From Candidatus Omnitrophota bacterium (GTDB taxonomy: Bacteria > Omnitrophota > Gorgyraeia > Zapsychrales > Zapsychraceae): a stretch of DNA of 64,000 bases. A program made the translations under genes and the position numbers. The notes beneath the pieces are model-generated. The model saw only the letters and a list, made by a program, of their open reading frames with translations. It was not told where the DNA came from and made no database searches. Shown here in pieces: positions 1 through 9,047 of the stretch (its first letter is position 1; each line of letters begins with the position of its first letter). The stretch spans positions 620,001 to 684,000 of the forward strand of contig JACKFL010000005.1 in the NCBI GenBank assembly GCA_020632495.1. The letters are read 5' to 3'.

Positions 1-1364
1 CGGCTCAGCTGGCGTATTCGGGGCTGTATGCCCTGCAACATCGCGGGGAAGAGGCCGCGGGTATCGCGACGTACGACGGCCACAACATCCTGATCAAGAA
101 ACAGCCCGGCCTGGTCGCCGACGCCTTTGACGAGCGCGCGATCAACTATCTTCAGGGCGATTCGGCCATCGGCCACTGCCGCTACTCCACCACCGGGTCC
201 AGCAATCAAAAAAATATTCAGCCGTTTATGGTCACCCACAAGAACACGCCGATCGCCATCGCGCATAACGGCAATCTTACCAATACCGAAGCCCTCTACC
301 GGCGGTTGGAAGAGGAAGGGTCGATATTTCAGACGACGATGGATTCGGAGATCATTATCCATCTGTTGGCCCGTCAGCGTAACGGCAGTATCGAGGACGC
401 CTTCGTGAAGGTCCTGGCCCAGCTGGAAGGGGCGTATTCCCTGGTTTTTCTCGTGGAGGGAACGGTTGTCGGGGCCCGCGACCCGCGGGGATTCCGGCCG
501 TTGTGCCTGGGGACGATCGACGGGACCTACATGCTGGCCTCCGAGAGTTGTTCTCTGGATTTGATCGGGGCCAAATTCGAACGGGAGATAGAGCCGGGCG
601 AGATTGTGTTTATCAAAGGCAAAGAAATCAAATCCGTTTATATGCCCGAACGGGAAACAGTGAAGAAGTCGCATTGTATCTTCGAAAACATCTATTTCGC
701 GCGTCCGGACAGCGACATCTTCGACGACAATATATATCAGGTGCGTAAGCGGCTCGGCGAACAACTCGCCCGCGAATTTCCCGTTCCGGATGCGGACTTT
801 GTGATGGCGATCCCGGACTCCGGCAATTACGCGGCTTTGGGATATGCCAACGAACTCGGTCTGCCACTGGAGATGGGGATTGTCCGCAATCATTACATCG
901 GGCGGACGTTTATTCAGCCGACGCAGCTGCTCCGTGATTTGCGGGTGAAGATCAAACTCAACCCCATCCACAGCGTGCTTCAGGGAAAACGCATTGTCGT
1001 CGTCGAAGACTCGATTGTGCGCGGGACCACCTCGCGCAGCCGTGTCGAGTCGTTGCGCAAGGCCGGCGCCAAAGAAATCCATATGCGGATCAGCTGTCCG
1101 CCGATCAAATCACCGTGCTTTTACGGGATCGACTTTCCGGATTCCAATGAGTTGATCGCGGCCAACAAGAGCGTGGAGGAAATCGCCGAGTTTATTAAGG
1201 TCGATTCATTGAAATATCTCAGCGTCGCCGGGATGCTCAAGGCGATGAGTCTGCCCGACAACTTCTGTGACGCGTGCTTTACCGGAAACTATCCGGTGAA
1301 ACCGCCGTCCAACCGCAGCAAATATCTGATGGAACACCCGTACCACCATAGTGCCGGCGGATAA
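1..1364 (+). CDS. purF: Amidophosphoribosyltransferase (5' end outside window)
   Basis: First committed step of purine synthesis: PRPP plus glutamine gives 5-phosphoribosylamine. The reading frame is open from base 3, so the N-terminal catalytic Cys is outside the window. The glutaminase domain shows LQHRGEEAAGIA and GHCRYSTTGSS. The phosphoribosyltransferase domain carries the PRPP loop VVVEDSIVRGTTSR. Cysteines lie where the Bacillus-type enzyme binds its 4Fe-4S cluster (HCIFE, SPCFYGID, FCDACFTG), so this looks like the oxygen-sensitive Fe-S form. pyrG follows after 38 bp on the same strand, putting purine and pyrimidine nucleotide genes together. Confidence 0.96.
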   Translation, partial: AQLAYSGLYALQHRGEEAAGIATYDGHNILIKKQPGLVADAFDERAINYLQGDSAIGHCRYSTTGSSNQKNIQPFMVTHKNTPIAIAHNGNLTNTEALYRRLEEEGSIFQTTMDSEIIIHLLARQRNGSIEDAFVKVLAQLEGAYSLVFLVEGTVVGARDPRGFRPLCLGTIDGTYMLASESCSLDLIGAKFEREIEPGEIVFIKGKEIKSVYMPERETVKKSHCIFENIYFARPDSDIFDDNIYQVRKRLGEQLAREFPVPDADFVMAIPDSGNYAALGYANELGLPLEMGIVRNHYIGRTFIQPTQLLRDLRVKIKLNPIHSVLQGKRIVVVEDSIVRGTTSRSRVESLRKAGAKEIHMRISCPPIKSPCFYGIDFPDSNELIAANKSVEEIAEFIKVDSLKYLSVAGMLKAMSLPDNFCDACFTGNYPVKPPSNRSKYLMEHPYHHSAGG

Positions 1365-1402
1365 GCGCGGCGGATAGATGAGACAAAAAGGTTGATGACA
1401 CC

Positions 1403-3016
1403 ATGATGTCCAAATGTATATTTATTACCGGCGGCGTTGTATCCAGTTTGGGTAAAGGCCTCGCGGCCGCGTCGATCGGGAAGCTGCTGGAAGCCCGCGG
1501 TCTGCAGACCACGATCATTAAATGCGATCCCTATCTTAACGTCGACCCCGGGACCATGAACCCGTTCCAGCATGGAGAAGTTTATGTGACCGACGACGGC
1601 GCCGAAACTGATCTCGATCTCGGGCACTATGAGCGGTTTACCAACGCCTATATTACCAAAGACAGTAATATTACTACGGGCAGGATCTATTACGATGTCA
1701 TCGCCAAAGAGCGCCGGGGGGACTATTTGGGCAAAACCGTCCAGATCATTCCGCATATTACCGATGAGATCAAACGCAGTATCAGGAAAGTCTCCCGCGA
1801 GAAACGCGTCGACGTGACCATTGTGGAGATCGGCGGGACCGTAGGGGACATCGAAAGTCTGCCGTTTTTAGAGGCGATCCGCCAGCTGCGCTGGGAGATG
1901 GGCGACGGCAACGCGATCAATATCCATGTCACCCTGCTTCCGTATATCAAGGCGGCCGGTGAGCATAAAACCAAGCCGACCCAGCACAGCGTCGGACGGT
2001 TGCGCGAGATCGGGATTTCTCCGGAGATATTGTTATGCCGCACGGAACGCAAGATTACCAAGGAACAGCGGGAAAAGATCGCCTTGTTCTGTAATGTCGA
2101 AAAGGAAGCGGTCATCGAAGCCGCCGACGCCCGGCATATTTATGAAGTGCCCCTGATGTTGAAGAAAGAAGGACTGGACGAGCTGATTCTCAAGAAACTG
2201 GATATCCGGCGTGCGGACAAACCGTTGAAAGAATGGAGCGATTTTGTCCTGGAGCGGGTAAAGTTTCCCAAAAACGAGGTCACCGTCGCCGTGGTCGGCA
2301 AATATATTCAGCTTCCCGACGCGTATAAATCCATTTATGAAGCCCTGGTCCATGGCGGGATCGCCAACGACACGCGGGTCAATATCGTCAAGATCGACTC
2401 GGAATCTATTGAGAAGGGCAAAAAGCTCAAACAACTGCAAGGCGCCGACGGCATCCTGATCCCGGGGGGATTCGGCGATCGCGGGATCGAAGGCAAGATC
2501 AAGGCGGTGCAGATCGCGCGGGAAAAGGGAATCCCCTATTTCGGGATATGTCTCGGGATGCAGATTGCCTGCATCGAGTTTGCGCGCAATGTCTGCGGTC
2601 TTAAGGGGGCCAACTCCACAGAGTTCAACAAGAAGGCCAAGGAACCGGTGATATCCCTCCTGGAGGAGCAGAAAAGCGTGAAAGACCTCGGCGCGACCAT
2701 GCGTTTGGGGGCCTATCCGTGCCACTTGTCCAAAAAAACGCTCAGCTACAAGGCGTACAAAAAAGACAATATCTCCGAACGGCACCGGCACCGCTATGAG
2801 TTTAACAACAAGTACAAATCCCGGTTCACCAAGAACGGAATGCTCTTCGCGGGCAAGAACACCCAGCACGGCCTGGTCGAGGTGGTGGAGCTGAAAGACC
2901 ATCCCTGGTTCGTTGCCTGCCAGTACCATCCCGAGTTCAAATCCAAGCCGGATAATGCCCATCCGCTGTTCAGGGAATTTATCGCGGCCGCCTTAAGGAA
3001 CCAAAAGGCGGAGTGA
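1403..3016 (+). CDS. pyrG: CTP synthase
   Basis: Makes CTP from UTP, ATP and glutamine. At 537 residues it has the usual full length. The N-terminal synthetase domain opens with FITGGVVSSLGKGL. The C-terminal class I glutaminase domain has GGFGDRGIEGK, the nucleophile motif GICLGMQ and a terminal HPEF. Two adjacent Met codons stand at the start; the first is taken, and the second would drop one residue. It probably shares a transcript with purF, 38 bp upstream. No PyrR-type leader is visible before it. Confidence 0.98.
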   Translation: MMSKCIFITGGVVSSLGKGLAAASIGKLLEARGLQTTIIKCDPYLNVDPGTMNPFQHGEVYVTDDGAETDLDLGHYERFTNAYITKDSNITTGRIYYDVIAKERRGDYLGKTVQIIPHITDEIKRSIRKVSREKRVDVTIVEIGGTVGDIESLPFLEAIRQLRWEMGDGNAINIHVTLLPYIKAAGEHKTKPTQHSVGRLREIGISPEILLCRTERKITKEQREKIALFCNVEKEAVIEAADARHIYEVPLMLKKEGLDELILKKLDIRRADKPLKEWSDFVLERVKFPKNEVTVAVVGKYIQLPDAYKSIYEALVHGGIANDTRVNIVKIDSESIEKGKKLKQLQGADGILIPGGFGDRGIEGKIKAVQIAREKGIPYFGICLGMQIACIEFARNVCGLKGANSTEFNKKAKEPVISLLEEQKSVKDLGATMRLGAYPCHLSKKTLSYKAYKKDNISERHRHRYEFNNKYKSRFTKNGMLFAGKNTQHGLVEVVELKDHPWFVACQYHPEFKSKPDNAHPLFREFIAAALRNQKAE

Positions 3017-3023
3017 GATTTTT

Positions 3024-3052
3024 TTGAAAAATACGCGGTTTAGCGGTATATT
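3024..3052 (+). promoter_or_regulatory. Promoter of tRNA-Leu
   Basis: TTGAAA (3024-3029), a 17-bp spacer, then TATATT (3047-3052). The predicted start near 3059 is about 10 bases before the tRNA. It lies just after the pyrG stop. Confidence 0.7.
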
Positions 3053-3068
3053 AGTTAATCAAATTTTT

Positions 3069-3152
3069 GCGCGAGTGGCGGAATTGGTAGACGCGCTACT
3101 TTGAGGGGGTAGTGGCCGAAAGGCCGTGGTGGTTCAAGTCCACTCTCGCGCA
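3069..3152 (+). tRNA. tRNA-Leu (GAG)
   Basis: 84 nt with a 7-bp acceptor stem (gcgcgag/ctcgcgc), anticodon stem ctact/ggtag around loop ttgaggg (anticodon GAG at 3103-3105), a long class II variable arm (tggccgaaaggccg region) and T arm with loop ttcaagt. Discriminator A at 3152. CCA is not encoded. Confidence 0.96.
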
Positions 3153-3247
3153 CTCTCTTGCGCAAGCGAGAGCAGGCAAAGGCGAAGCGTTCCGGTATTC
3201 GAATTTGCTTGCCCGCTTGTCCACAAAACTTTTGCTCTGGAGTCTAC

Positions 3248-3961
3248 ATGCCTACCGAAACAAAAGTATCCGTCAGTATCCTCTGCGCGGACTTCACCAA
3301 ACTCGGGGATGAAATCAAGAAATGCGAAGACGCCGGCGTGGACATGATCCACGTGGATGTCATGGACGGGCACTTTGTGCCCAATATCACCATCGGCCAG
3401 GTCATCATCGAGGCCATCCGTCCCGTCACCAAGCTTCCCATCGAGGCCCATCTCATGATCGAGAACCCCTGGGCCTACACGGAGAGTTTTATCGACTCCG
3501 GCGCGAACATTATCTCTATCCACGCGGAGTGTTACGGCGAACGCCGGCCGGGATGCCGGGAGTACGGGGAGTATCCCAAGGAGGTCGATGACATCGATAT
3601 CGAGCGCGCGCGGCAGGACGTGATACGTATCAAAAACAAAGGGGCCCAAGCAGTTATGGTACTCAATCCGGGCACGCCCTTGTGCCTGGGGGGGCTGATG
3701 ACCGACCTGGACGGGGTCCTGGTGATGTCCGTCAATCCGGGCTTTGCCAAGCAGAAATTCAACCCCTCGGTTTTAGCCAAAATCATCGACCTGCGGGAGA
3801 ATTTTAAGGGAAATATCGCTATTGACGGCGGAGTGAATGAATTGACGGCTCCGGAGGCGGTAAAGGCGGGGGTCAATATTTTGGCCACGGCCAGCTATTT
3901 CTTTGGTTCGGATAAGCCCAAGGATGTGGTAAAATATTTGAAGAGTTTGGGCCAGGCGTGA
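3248..3961 (+). CDS. rpe: Ribulose-phosphate 3-epimerase
   Basis: Interconverts ribulose 5-phosphate and xylulose 5-phosphate in the pentose phosphate pathway. TIM-barrel motifs are present: SILCADF, HVDVMDGHFVPN, AHLMIENP, VNPGFAKQKF and IDGGVN. The frame is open upstream to 3158, but the ATG at 3248 is preceded by a ctggag ribosome site and begins at the family's usual N-terminus, giving 237 residues. A charged insertion of about 20 residues (CREYGEYPKEVDDIDIE) follows the AHLMIE strand region and makes it slightly longer than typical. Confidence 0.93.
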   Translation: MPTETKVSVSILCADFTKLGDEIKKCEDAGVDMIHVDVMDGHFVPNITIGQVIIEAIRPVTKLPIEAHLMIENPWAYTESFIDSGANIISIHAECYGERRPGCREYGEYPKEVDDIDIERARQDVIRIKNKGAQAVMVLNPGTPLCLGGLMTDLDGVLVMSVNPGFAKQKFNPSVLAKIIDLRENFKGNIAIDGGVNELTAPEAVKAGVNILATASYFFGSDKPKDVVKYLKSLGQA

Positions 3962-3982
3962 TATATTTGTACTGAGGAAAAC

Positions 3983-4255
3983 ATGCGAATAAACTCCCCA
4001 AAAGGTCAAACCGCCATCGAATACATGCTCCTGCTGGCTACCGTGGTCGCCATCGTGCTGCTGGCTTTACCGGCCTATATGCCGCGGGTGAGTAATGCCG
4101 CCAATGTGTATTTTACCAGCGCGGCCAACGCGATGCTCGATATCGGGCCCCGTTGCGGTGACGGATTCTGCAACAACCTCGATTTACGGCCTACCGGCCA
4201 TGCCCCGTTTGAGGACAATGAACGCTGCTGTGACGACTGCGGCGGCTGTACTTAA
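3983..4255 (+). CDS. Class III signal-peptide (pilin-like) protein with Cys-rich tail
   Basis: 90 residues. The N-terminus reads KGQTAIEYMLLLATVVAIV: a short positive leader, a G/Q processing site, Glu at +5, then a hydrophobic helix. This is the layout of class III (archaeal-type) prepilins cut by a prepilin peptidase. The exported part is short and ends in a cysteine-rich stretch (RCGDGFCNN, then ERCCDDCGGC) resembling the CGDGxC modules of surface proteins. Likely an envelope-anchored filament subunit or pseudopilin. The function is not established. No peptidase or pilus ATPase is nearby. It converges on the response regulator gene with a 4-bp overlap. Confidence 0.7.
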   Translation: MRINSPKGQTAIEYMLLLATVVAIVLLALPAYMPRVSNAANVYFTSAANAMLDIGPRCGDGFCNNLDLRPTGHAPFEDNERCCDDCGGCT

Positions 4256-5181
4256 GAACGGCGCTGGTCCCGCACGTAATTGCTTCCATCCCTACTCTTG
4301 GCAAATTTCTTCAGTTCCGCCCCGATCTCACCGATTTGCGCCACGTGCGAAATCTTCTGATTAACATTGGACACGATTCCGATTGAGACCGCGATCAGGC
4401 CGAATTCCTTGTGGTTTCCCTGCCGGTCTTTACCGGTAATGAAGCCCTTGTCCCGGTCCTGTTCATTGTAGAAATCGGGTACGATCTTGTCGAACGCGGA
4501 GATCACCTTCTCACAAATCTCGTCCATGACGTTGTCATCCGTGATAAAAACGAAGTCATCGCCACCGATGTGCCCGACAAAGCTGTTGTCGCGCGCTATT
4601 TCCTGCACACAGTTGAGGATGACCCTGGCCGTGGCCAGAATCACTTCATCGCCTTTCTCAAAACCGTACTTGTCGTTATAAACCTTGAACGCGTCCAGGT
4701 CCGCGTAACCCACCGCGAATTCGCGGCCGGAATCGATCCGGGCCTGGATTTCTTCCATGATTGAGGTGTTCCCGGGGAGGTGGGTCAGCGGATTGGCGTC
4801 CAGGCTGCTGATGGTCCGCCGCAGGATCATCTTGATGCGGGCCAGCAGTTCGTCGGGTGCGAAGGGTTTGATCATGTAATCATCCACCCCGGCTTCAATA
4901 CCGCCGATCCGGTCCTGTGTTTCGCCTTTCCCGGTCAGCATGATCACCGGCACGTGGCGCAGGAGAGTATCCTTCTTCAGGGCCTTGCAGAATTCCCGTC
5001 CGTTCATGACCGGCATCATATAGTCGCAAATGATGAGGTCCGGCATGAATTGCTTTACGATTTCCAACCCTTCCTTGCCGTTGCTGGCTTGGGTTACGTC
5101 ATACTGTTCCGACAGGGTGAGTTCAAGGACGTCGAGGATATCCGGATCGTCATCGACGGTAAGGATTTTCGGTTTAGTCAT
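4252..5181 (-). CDS. Response regulator with GGDEF-like output domain
   Basis: 309 residues. The N-terminal receiver domain (about 1-125) has the acidic pair DDD at 10-12, phospho-acceptor Asp53 in ICDYMMP, and a Lys in MIKPFAPDEL. The C-terminal half (about 130-305) looks like a diguanylate cyclase domain (NPLTHLPGN, YADLDAFKVYND). Its signature is HIGGDDF rather than GGDEF/GGEEF, so activity is uncertain. It is the last gene of a three-gene signalling operon: its ATG overlaps the kinase stop by 8 bp, so the kinase is the obvious phosphodonor. Confidence 0.92.
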   Translation of the reverse strand: MTKPKILTVDDDPDILDVLELTLSEQYDVTQASNGKEGLEIVKQFMPDLIICDYMMPVMNGREFCKALKKDTLLRHVPVIMLTGKGETQDRIGGIEAGVDDYMIKPFAPDELLARIKMILRRTISSLDANPLTHLPGNTSIMEEIQARIDSGREFAVGYADLDAFKVYNDKYGFEKGDEVILATARVILNCVQEIARDNSFVGHIGGDDFVFITDDNVMDEICEKVISAFDKIVPDFYNEQDRDKGFITGKDRQGNHKEFGLIAVSIGIVSNVNQKISHVAQIGEIGAELKKFAKSRDGSNYVRDQRRS

Positions 5182-6715
5182 GGCTGATTCCTTTTTCTCT
5201 GGATTCTTTCTCTTGAGCTATCTGTTCCTCGGTCTTCACCGGCAGCGTAAAATGAAATGTGGTGCCCTGCCTGACGATACTGGTGACCCACATGCGGCCG
5301 TCATGGGCTTCCACGATTTTTTTGGCCAGGGGAAGGCCGAGCCCCGTCCCCTTGACGTTTTGATTGATTTCGTTGTCCACCCGGTAGAACTCGTCGAACA
5401 GGCGTTTGATGTCCTCTTCGGGAATGCCGATCCCCGTGTCGGTAACCGCGCAGGTGACCAGATTGTTTTCCATCGTTGCCTTCACGCTGATGGTCCCTCT
5501 TTCGGGGGTGAATTTGATCGCGTTTCCGACAAGGTTAATGAAGACGCGTTCAATTTGGCTGTGATCCAGTTGCATCGTCGGGATCTTGGGGTCGACCTCA
5601 TTCTTAAATACGATCGATTTGTCGCGCATCTGCGGAGTGAGCAGGTCGTGGACATTGTCGACGACCTTTGACAGTTCGCATTTTCCGAAGTTCATCTCCA
5701 CGCGGCCCGACTCAATGCGGGAAATGTCGAGCAGGTTATTGATGAGGCCCACCAGATTGTCCGAATGCGTGTTGATCTTGCCGAGCCGCTGGCGGACCTT
5801 TTCCGGGATCTCACCGAGCTTGCCGTCCATCAGGATCGCGGCGTAGCCTTTGATGGACGTCAGCGGCGTGCGCAGCTCGTGAGAAACCGCCGAGATGAAG
5901 TCGGATTTGGTCTTGCTGATTTCCTGGACTTCCTTGAGCGCCTCCTGCAGCTGTTTGGTCCGTTCCTGGACCTTGGATTCCAGGGCCTGGGAAGAGCGGT
6001 AGACTTCTTCGAACAAGCGGGCGTTTTCCAGCGACTGGCCGATCTGGCTGGCGAGGATCGAAATCAATTCCTCGTCGCCTTCCGTCACGGGCGAGACATT
6101 GGAGAGGTTACCCACAAAAACAATACCGATGATACCGTTTTGCGTCAGGATGGGAGAGATGATGAAATGCCCGGTATCGAAGATGCGGACAATCGACTCC
6201 CGCCGCTGGTCGGGGCAGTTTGCCGAGGAATAGGTATGGCCTTCGCGCAGGGATCCCATCAAATTGAAGTCATTTTCCAGATTGGTCATGATGAATTTGA
6301 TGGCCTCCTGGGAGAATCCGAGGGAAATGCGGTCGTGCAGCTGCCGGTCGCTGTCGAACTCGAAGATCAGCGTCCGTTCGAAATCCAGGTCCGTGAGGAA
6401 CGCCTGGTCCAGGCGGTGAAAGATTTCGTTTTCGTCGAGAGTGGTGCTGATCAGGCGGGAAATCTTCTGCAGGGCTTCCAGGCCGTTGAGACGCTTATCG
6501 GAGATCTCCTGGGCCTTATTGAGCTCGAGATCAGTCTTGACGATAAGCTTCGCCTGTTCGTCGAGTTCGTTGAATGACCGCTTGAGCTTGGCCAGGGCGA
6601 ATTCATACTGCGCGATCTGCTTGTTTTTACTCGACATGAACAAGATGCACAGGCCGAATATGATGAACGCGAAAACGATACAACCGGCGATGATATTGAC
6701 GGGAAGTTCTATCAT
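5174..6715 (-). CDS. Membrane sensor histidine kinase with GAF domain
   Basis: 513 residues from the ATG at 6715. The order is one N-terminal membrane helix (about 7-27), a coiled coil, a GAF domain (about 85-235), a second coiled coil, HisKA with phospho-acceptor His in SAVSHELRTPL, and HATPase_c with NLVGNAIKF (N box), DTGIGIPEED (G1) and GTGLGLPLAKK (G2). The frame stays open further upstream, but that part reads across the preceding gene. The TAATG junction (stop overlapping start by one base) fixes this start. It is translationally coupled to the FIST gene and to the response regulator. Confidence 0.95.
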   Translation of the reverse strand: MIELPVNIIAGCIVFAFIIFGLCILFMSSKNKQIAQYEFALAKLKRSFNELDEQAKLIVKTDLELNKAQEISDKRLNGLEALQKISRLISTTLDENEIFHRLDQAFLTDLDFERTLIFEFDSDRQLHDRISLGFSQEAIKFIMTNLENDFNLMGSLREGHTYSSANCPDQRRESIVRIFDTGHFIISPILTQNGIIGIVFVGNLSNVSPVTEGDEELISILASQIGQSLENARLFEEVYRSSQALESKVQERTKQLQEALKEVQEISKTKSDFISAVSHELRTPLTSIKGYAAILMDGKLGEIPEKVRQRLGKINTHSDNLVGLINNLLDISRIESGRVEMNFGKCELSKVVDNVHDLLTPQMRDKSIVFKNEVDPKIPTMQLDHSQIERVFINLVGNAIKFTPERGTISVKATMENNLVTCAVTDTGIGIPEEDIKRLFDEFYRVDNEINQNVKGTGLGLPLAKKIVEAHDGRMWVTSIVRQGTTFHFTLPVKTEEQIAQEKESREKGISHD

Positions 6716-7902
6716 TAGGCTATGGCCAGTATTACGATACTCTCGTTTTGATGATGCGGTTTCTTGAAACGTTCGGTGGTTTGAAACGGACATACCTCGC
6801 CGTTGGAGTACATTCCGAACATCGGGACATTTTCCCCGAATACCTCGCGGACCTGTTGTAGTTCCCGGTAGGCCCCGCGGCCGAGCAATTTCAGCCGGGA
6901 GAGGCATTCGATGACGATAACCAGCCTGGCAGGCTTGCCCAGCAGATTCTTCTGCGCCTCCATGGCAGCCTCGTGGGCGGCCGTCTGGCAGGAGTCCTTG
7001 TTGCCGATCATGATGTGGACTTCCGAACCCACCGGGACGTCGCCCTGGCAGACGATGCTGCCGTCCGACAGGATATCCACCGTGTTGCGCAGCAGGTATT
7101 CGTTGCTGCCTTCCACGTACACGCCCAGCGGATAAAGGATCGCCATGCGGCCGAGCTTATCGGAGCGCAAGTCTTGGGCGTACTCACCGAAATATTCATC
7201 GTACAGGGAAGAGGCTTTTTGTCCGTCGATCGTCTTGATGACGTTGTATTCGGCCTCGTCGATAATCCGTGGTTTTCCCAGCGGCCGCCAACCGTGCCTC
7301 CCGGCAACACCGACGCTCATCTGACCGCCCATGAGCACGCCGGTGACCGACTGATAAAAGATTTCGTCCTGATAAAACTGGTACGTATTCCCGAAGTGAA
7401 AATCATCGGAACTCCCGGCCCCCACAATCGGAAAGATATTTCCAAAAATGCCCTGCAGACCTCTCAGCAATTCCGAGGTCCAGCGGAGCTTGTCATCCAT
7501 AAAGAACAGAAAGGCCTGGCGGGCGCTTTGCCCGTGATCCTTGATGACGTCATTGGCCAGCTCCGCTCCCAATTCGACCGGATTGTTGGTCTGTCTGTCT
7601 TGCGTCGACGCGATGCCGAACTGGATATCCGTGGAAGAAATCGTCAGGACACCGATGCCGCGGACCGCCACGGAAGTATCACGGATGATCCCGGCGGTGG
7701 AGGAACCGATCAACCTTTGGCTGTTGAGGACTTGGCGGACCACCGGGAGTATTTCATGGGGGTCGTAGTGGATGCTGGAAAACACGATGGCGAGATCAAT
7801 GTGGTCCTGCCGCAGGTTGGTTTTCGCCTCGAAGGCCGCGTCCCGGGCGGCACTGTGCATGTCGATGTTCTGGCTGAAACCGATGCCAATATGGGTGGAC
7901 AC
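6715..7902 (-). CDS. FIST domain sensory protein
   Basis: 395 residues matching the FIST_N + FIST_C architecture (IGIGFSQN, LIGSSTAGII, GRMAILYPLGV, GMYSNGE). FIST proteins are predicted intracellular small-ligand sensors that usually sit beside signal-transduction genes. Here the gene directly precedes a histidine kinase and a GGDEF regulator in one operon, so it may feed a ligand signal to the kinase. The GTG at 7902 is chosen because a gggga site lies 6-7 bases before it; a TTG at 7923 is the alternative. The ligand is unknown. Confidence 0.88.
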   Translation of the reverse strand: MSTHIGIGFSQNIDMHSAARDAAFEAKTNLRQDHIDLAIVFSSIHYDPHEILPVVRQVLNSQRLIGSSTAGIIRDTSVAVRGIGVLTISSTDIQFGIASTQDRQTNNPVELGAELANDVIKDHGQSARQAFLFFMDDKLRWTSELLRGLQGIFGNIFPIVGAGSSDDFHFGNTYQFYQDEIFYQSVTGVLMGGQMSVGVAGRHGWRPLGKPRIIDEAEYNVIKTIDGQKASSLYDEYFGEYAQDLRSDKLGRMAILYPLGVYVEGSNEYLLRNTVDILSDGSIVCQGDVPVGSEVHIMIGNKDSCQTAAHEAAMEAQKNLLGKPARLVIVIECLSRLKLLGRGAYRELQQVREVFGENVPMFGMYSNGEVCPFQTTERFKKPHHQNESIVILAIA

Positions 7903-7968
7903 AGGCAATCCCCATTTACACAACTCTTAATTATGACCAAATCAAGTATACAATATAACAATAAGGCC

Positions 7969-9015
7969 TTAAATATTAAATCGACTTATATTAATACTGC
8001 GGTCGATAGGGCGGCCTTCGGTGAGATATTCGGCCAACTGCCGCGCGGCGTGCGGTCCGCGCAGGACGCCCTTGGCACCGAAACCGTTGAGGATACCGAC
8101 GCGGGGATGGCGCGGATGCAGTCCCGCCACCGGATTGAGGTCCAACAGGACGGGCCGGACGCCGGCATACTGCTGCCTGACCGTGTACGGAAAGACGATC
8201 CGGGTATCGGCCCGGGCGAGGATCTCATGGCGGGCCTCTTCGCTGGGTTCAGTGTCGATGGAGCGCCAGTAAAATGTTGTCCCCAGGCGGACGGTTTTAT
8301 CAGAGGCGCGGTAGGCCCATTTGCCGAAATTGAAGATCTTGTCCGGAAGGGCCGGCCCCTCGTGTTCGAGGAGGAGGATTTCACCTTTGGCATGTTTCCA
8401 CGGGAGTTTTGCGAAGTAATGGTTTTGTGCCACCCGGAACCCTTCACAGAAAATAACGCGTTTGGCCCGGATCCCTTGATAAGCCACGCCGTCCGCCGTC
8501 ACTTCCAGCCGGGCCGGATCGAACGCGCCGGGCACGATATGATCCGGTCCGGTTTGTTCCCGGAACGAAGTCAGTAACCGATGCAAATGACAGATATGTC
8601 CCTTGATGACCAGACTGCCGTACGGATCATGAAACCAGCGCCGGTACAACCCCGCGGGCTGAAAGGTTTTGACATACGGAGCGCTCTTGATGCGGTCCTT
8701 GCGTTCCGACCAGTTCTTTTGTTCGGTAAAGGAATCGTAGAAACGCACGATGTCCTTGGGCTCGAAAAGGTGTTCGCGCAGGGTGCGTTCCATTTCCCGG
8801 TAGGTCGCTTCGGCTTCGGCATAGTATTTCTCGAAGTCGTCTGATAGAATAAGCCGTCTTCCGCTGATCGGATTGACAAAACCGGCGGCCACCGCCGAGG
8901 CGCAGGTGGCGTGGTCGTCGTCGACAATAATGCAGCGGGCGCCGCGTTTGGTGAGGTGATGATAGAGCAGCGTCCCCGCCAACCCCTGACCGATAATAAG
9001 ATTTTGGGTCTTCAT
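7969..9015 (-). CDS. FAD-dependent oxidoreductase (DAO family)
   Basis: 348 residues with an N-terminal dinucleotide fold (LIIGQGLAGTLL) and a C-terminal FAD-contact segment (VGILNGFGAKGVLRGP). This resembles D-amino-acid/glycine oxidase-like flavoproteins that oxidise a C-N bond. The substrate cannot be read from the sequence. The ATG at 9015 sits 32 bp from the divergently transcribed rsmE, so the two genes share a short promoter region. Confidence 0.85.
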   Translation of the reverse strand: MKTQNLIIGQGLAGTLLYHHLTKRGARCIIVDDDHATCASAVAAGFVNPISGRRLILSDDFEKYYAEAEATYREMERTLREHLFEPKDIVRFYDSFTEQKNWSERKDRIKSAPYVKTFQPAGLYRRWFHDPYGSLVIKGHICHLHRLLTSFREQTGPDHIVPGAFDPARLEVTADGVAYQGIRAKRVIFCEGFRVAQNHYFAKLPWKHAKGEILLLEHEGPALPDKIFNFGKWAYRASDKTVRLGTTFYWRSIDTEPSEEARHEILARADTRIVFPYTVRQQYAGVRPVLLDLNPVAGLHPRHPRVGILNGFGAKGVLRGPHAARQLAEYLTEGRPIDRSINISRFNI

Positions 9016-9047
9016 GGCAACAGTATAGCACCGAATCGGAATACGCG

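Noticed and set aside
3112..3347. Short frames starting inside tRNA-Leu
   Set aside because: They overlap the tRNA and the true rpe start and have no similarity to known proteins.
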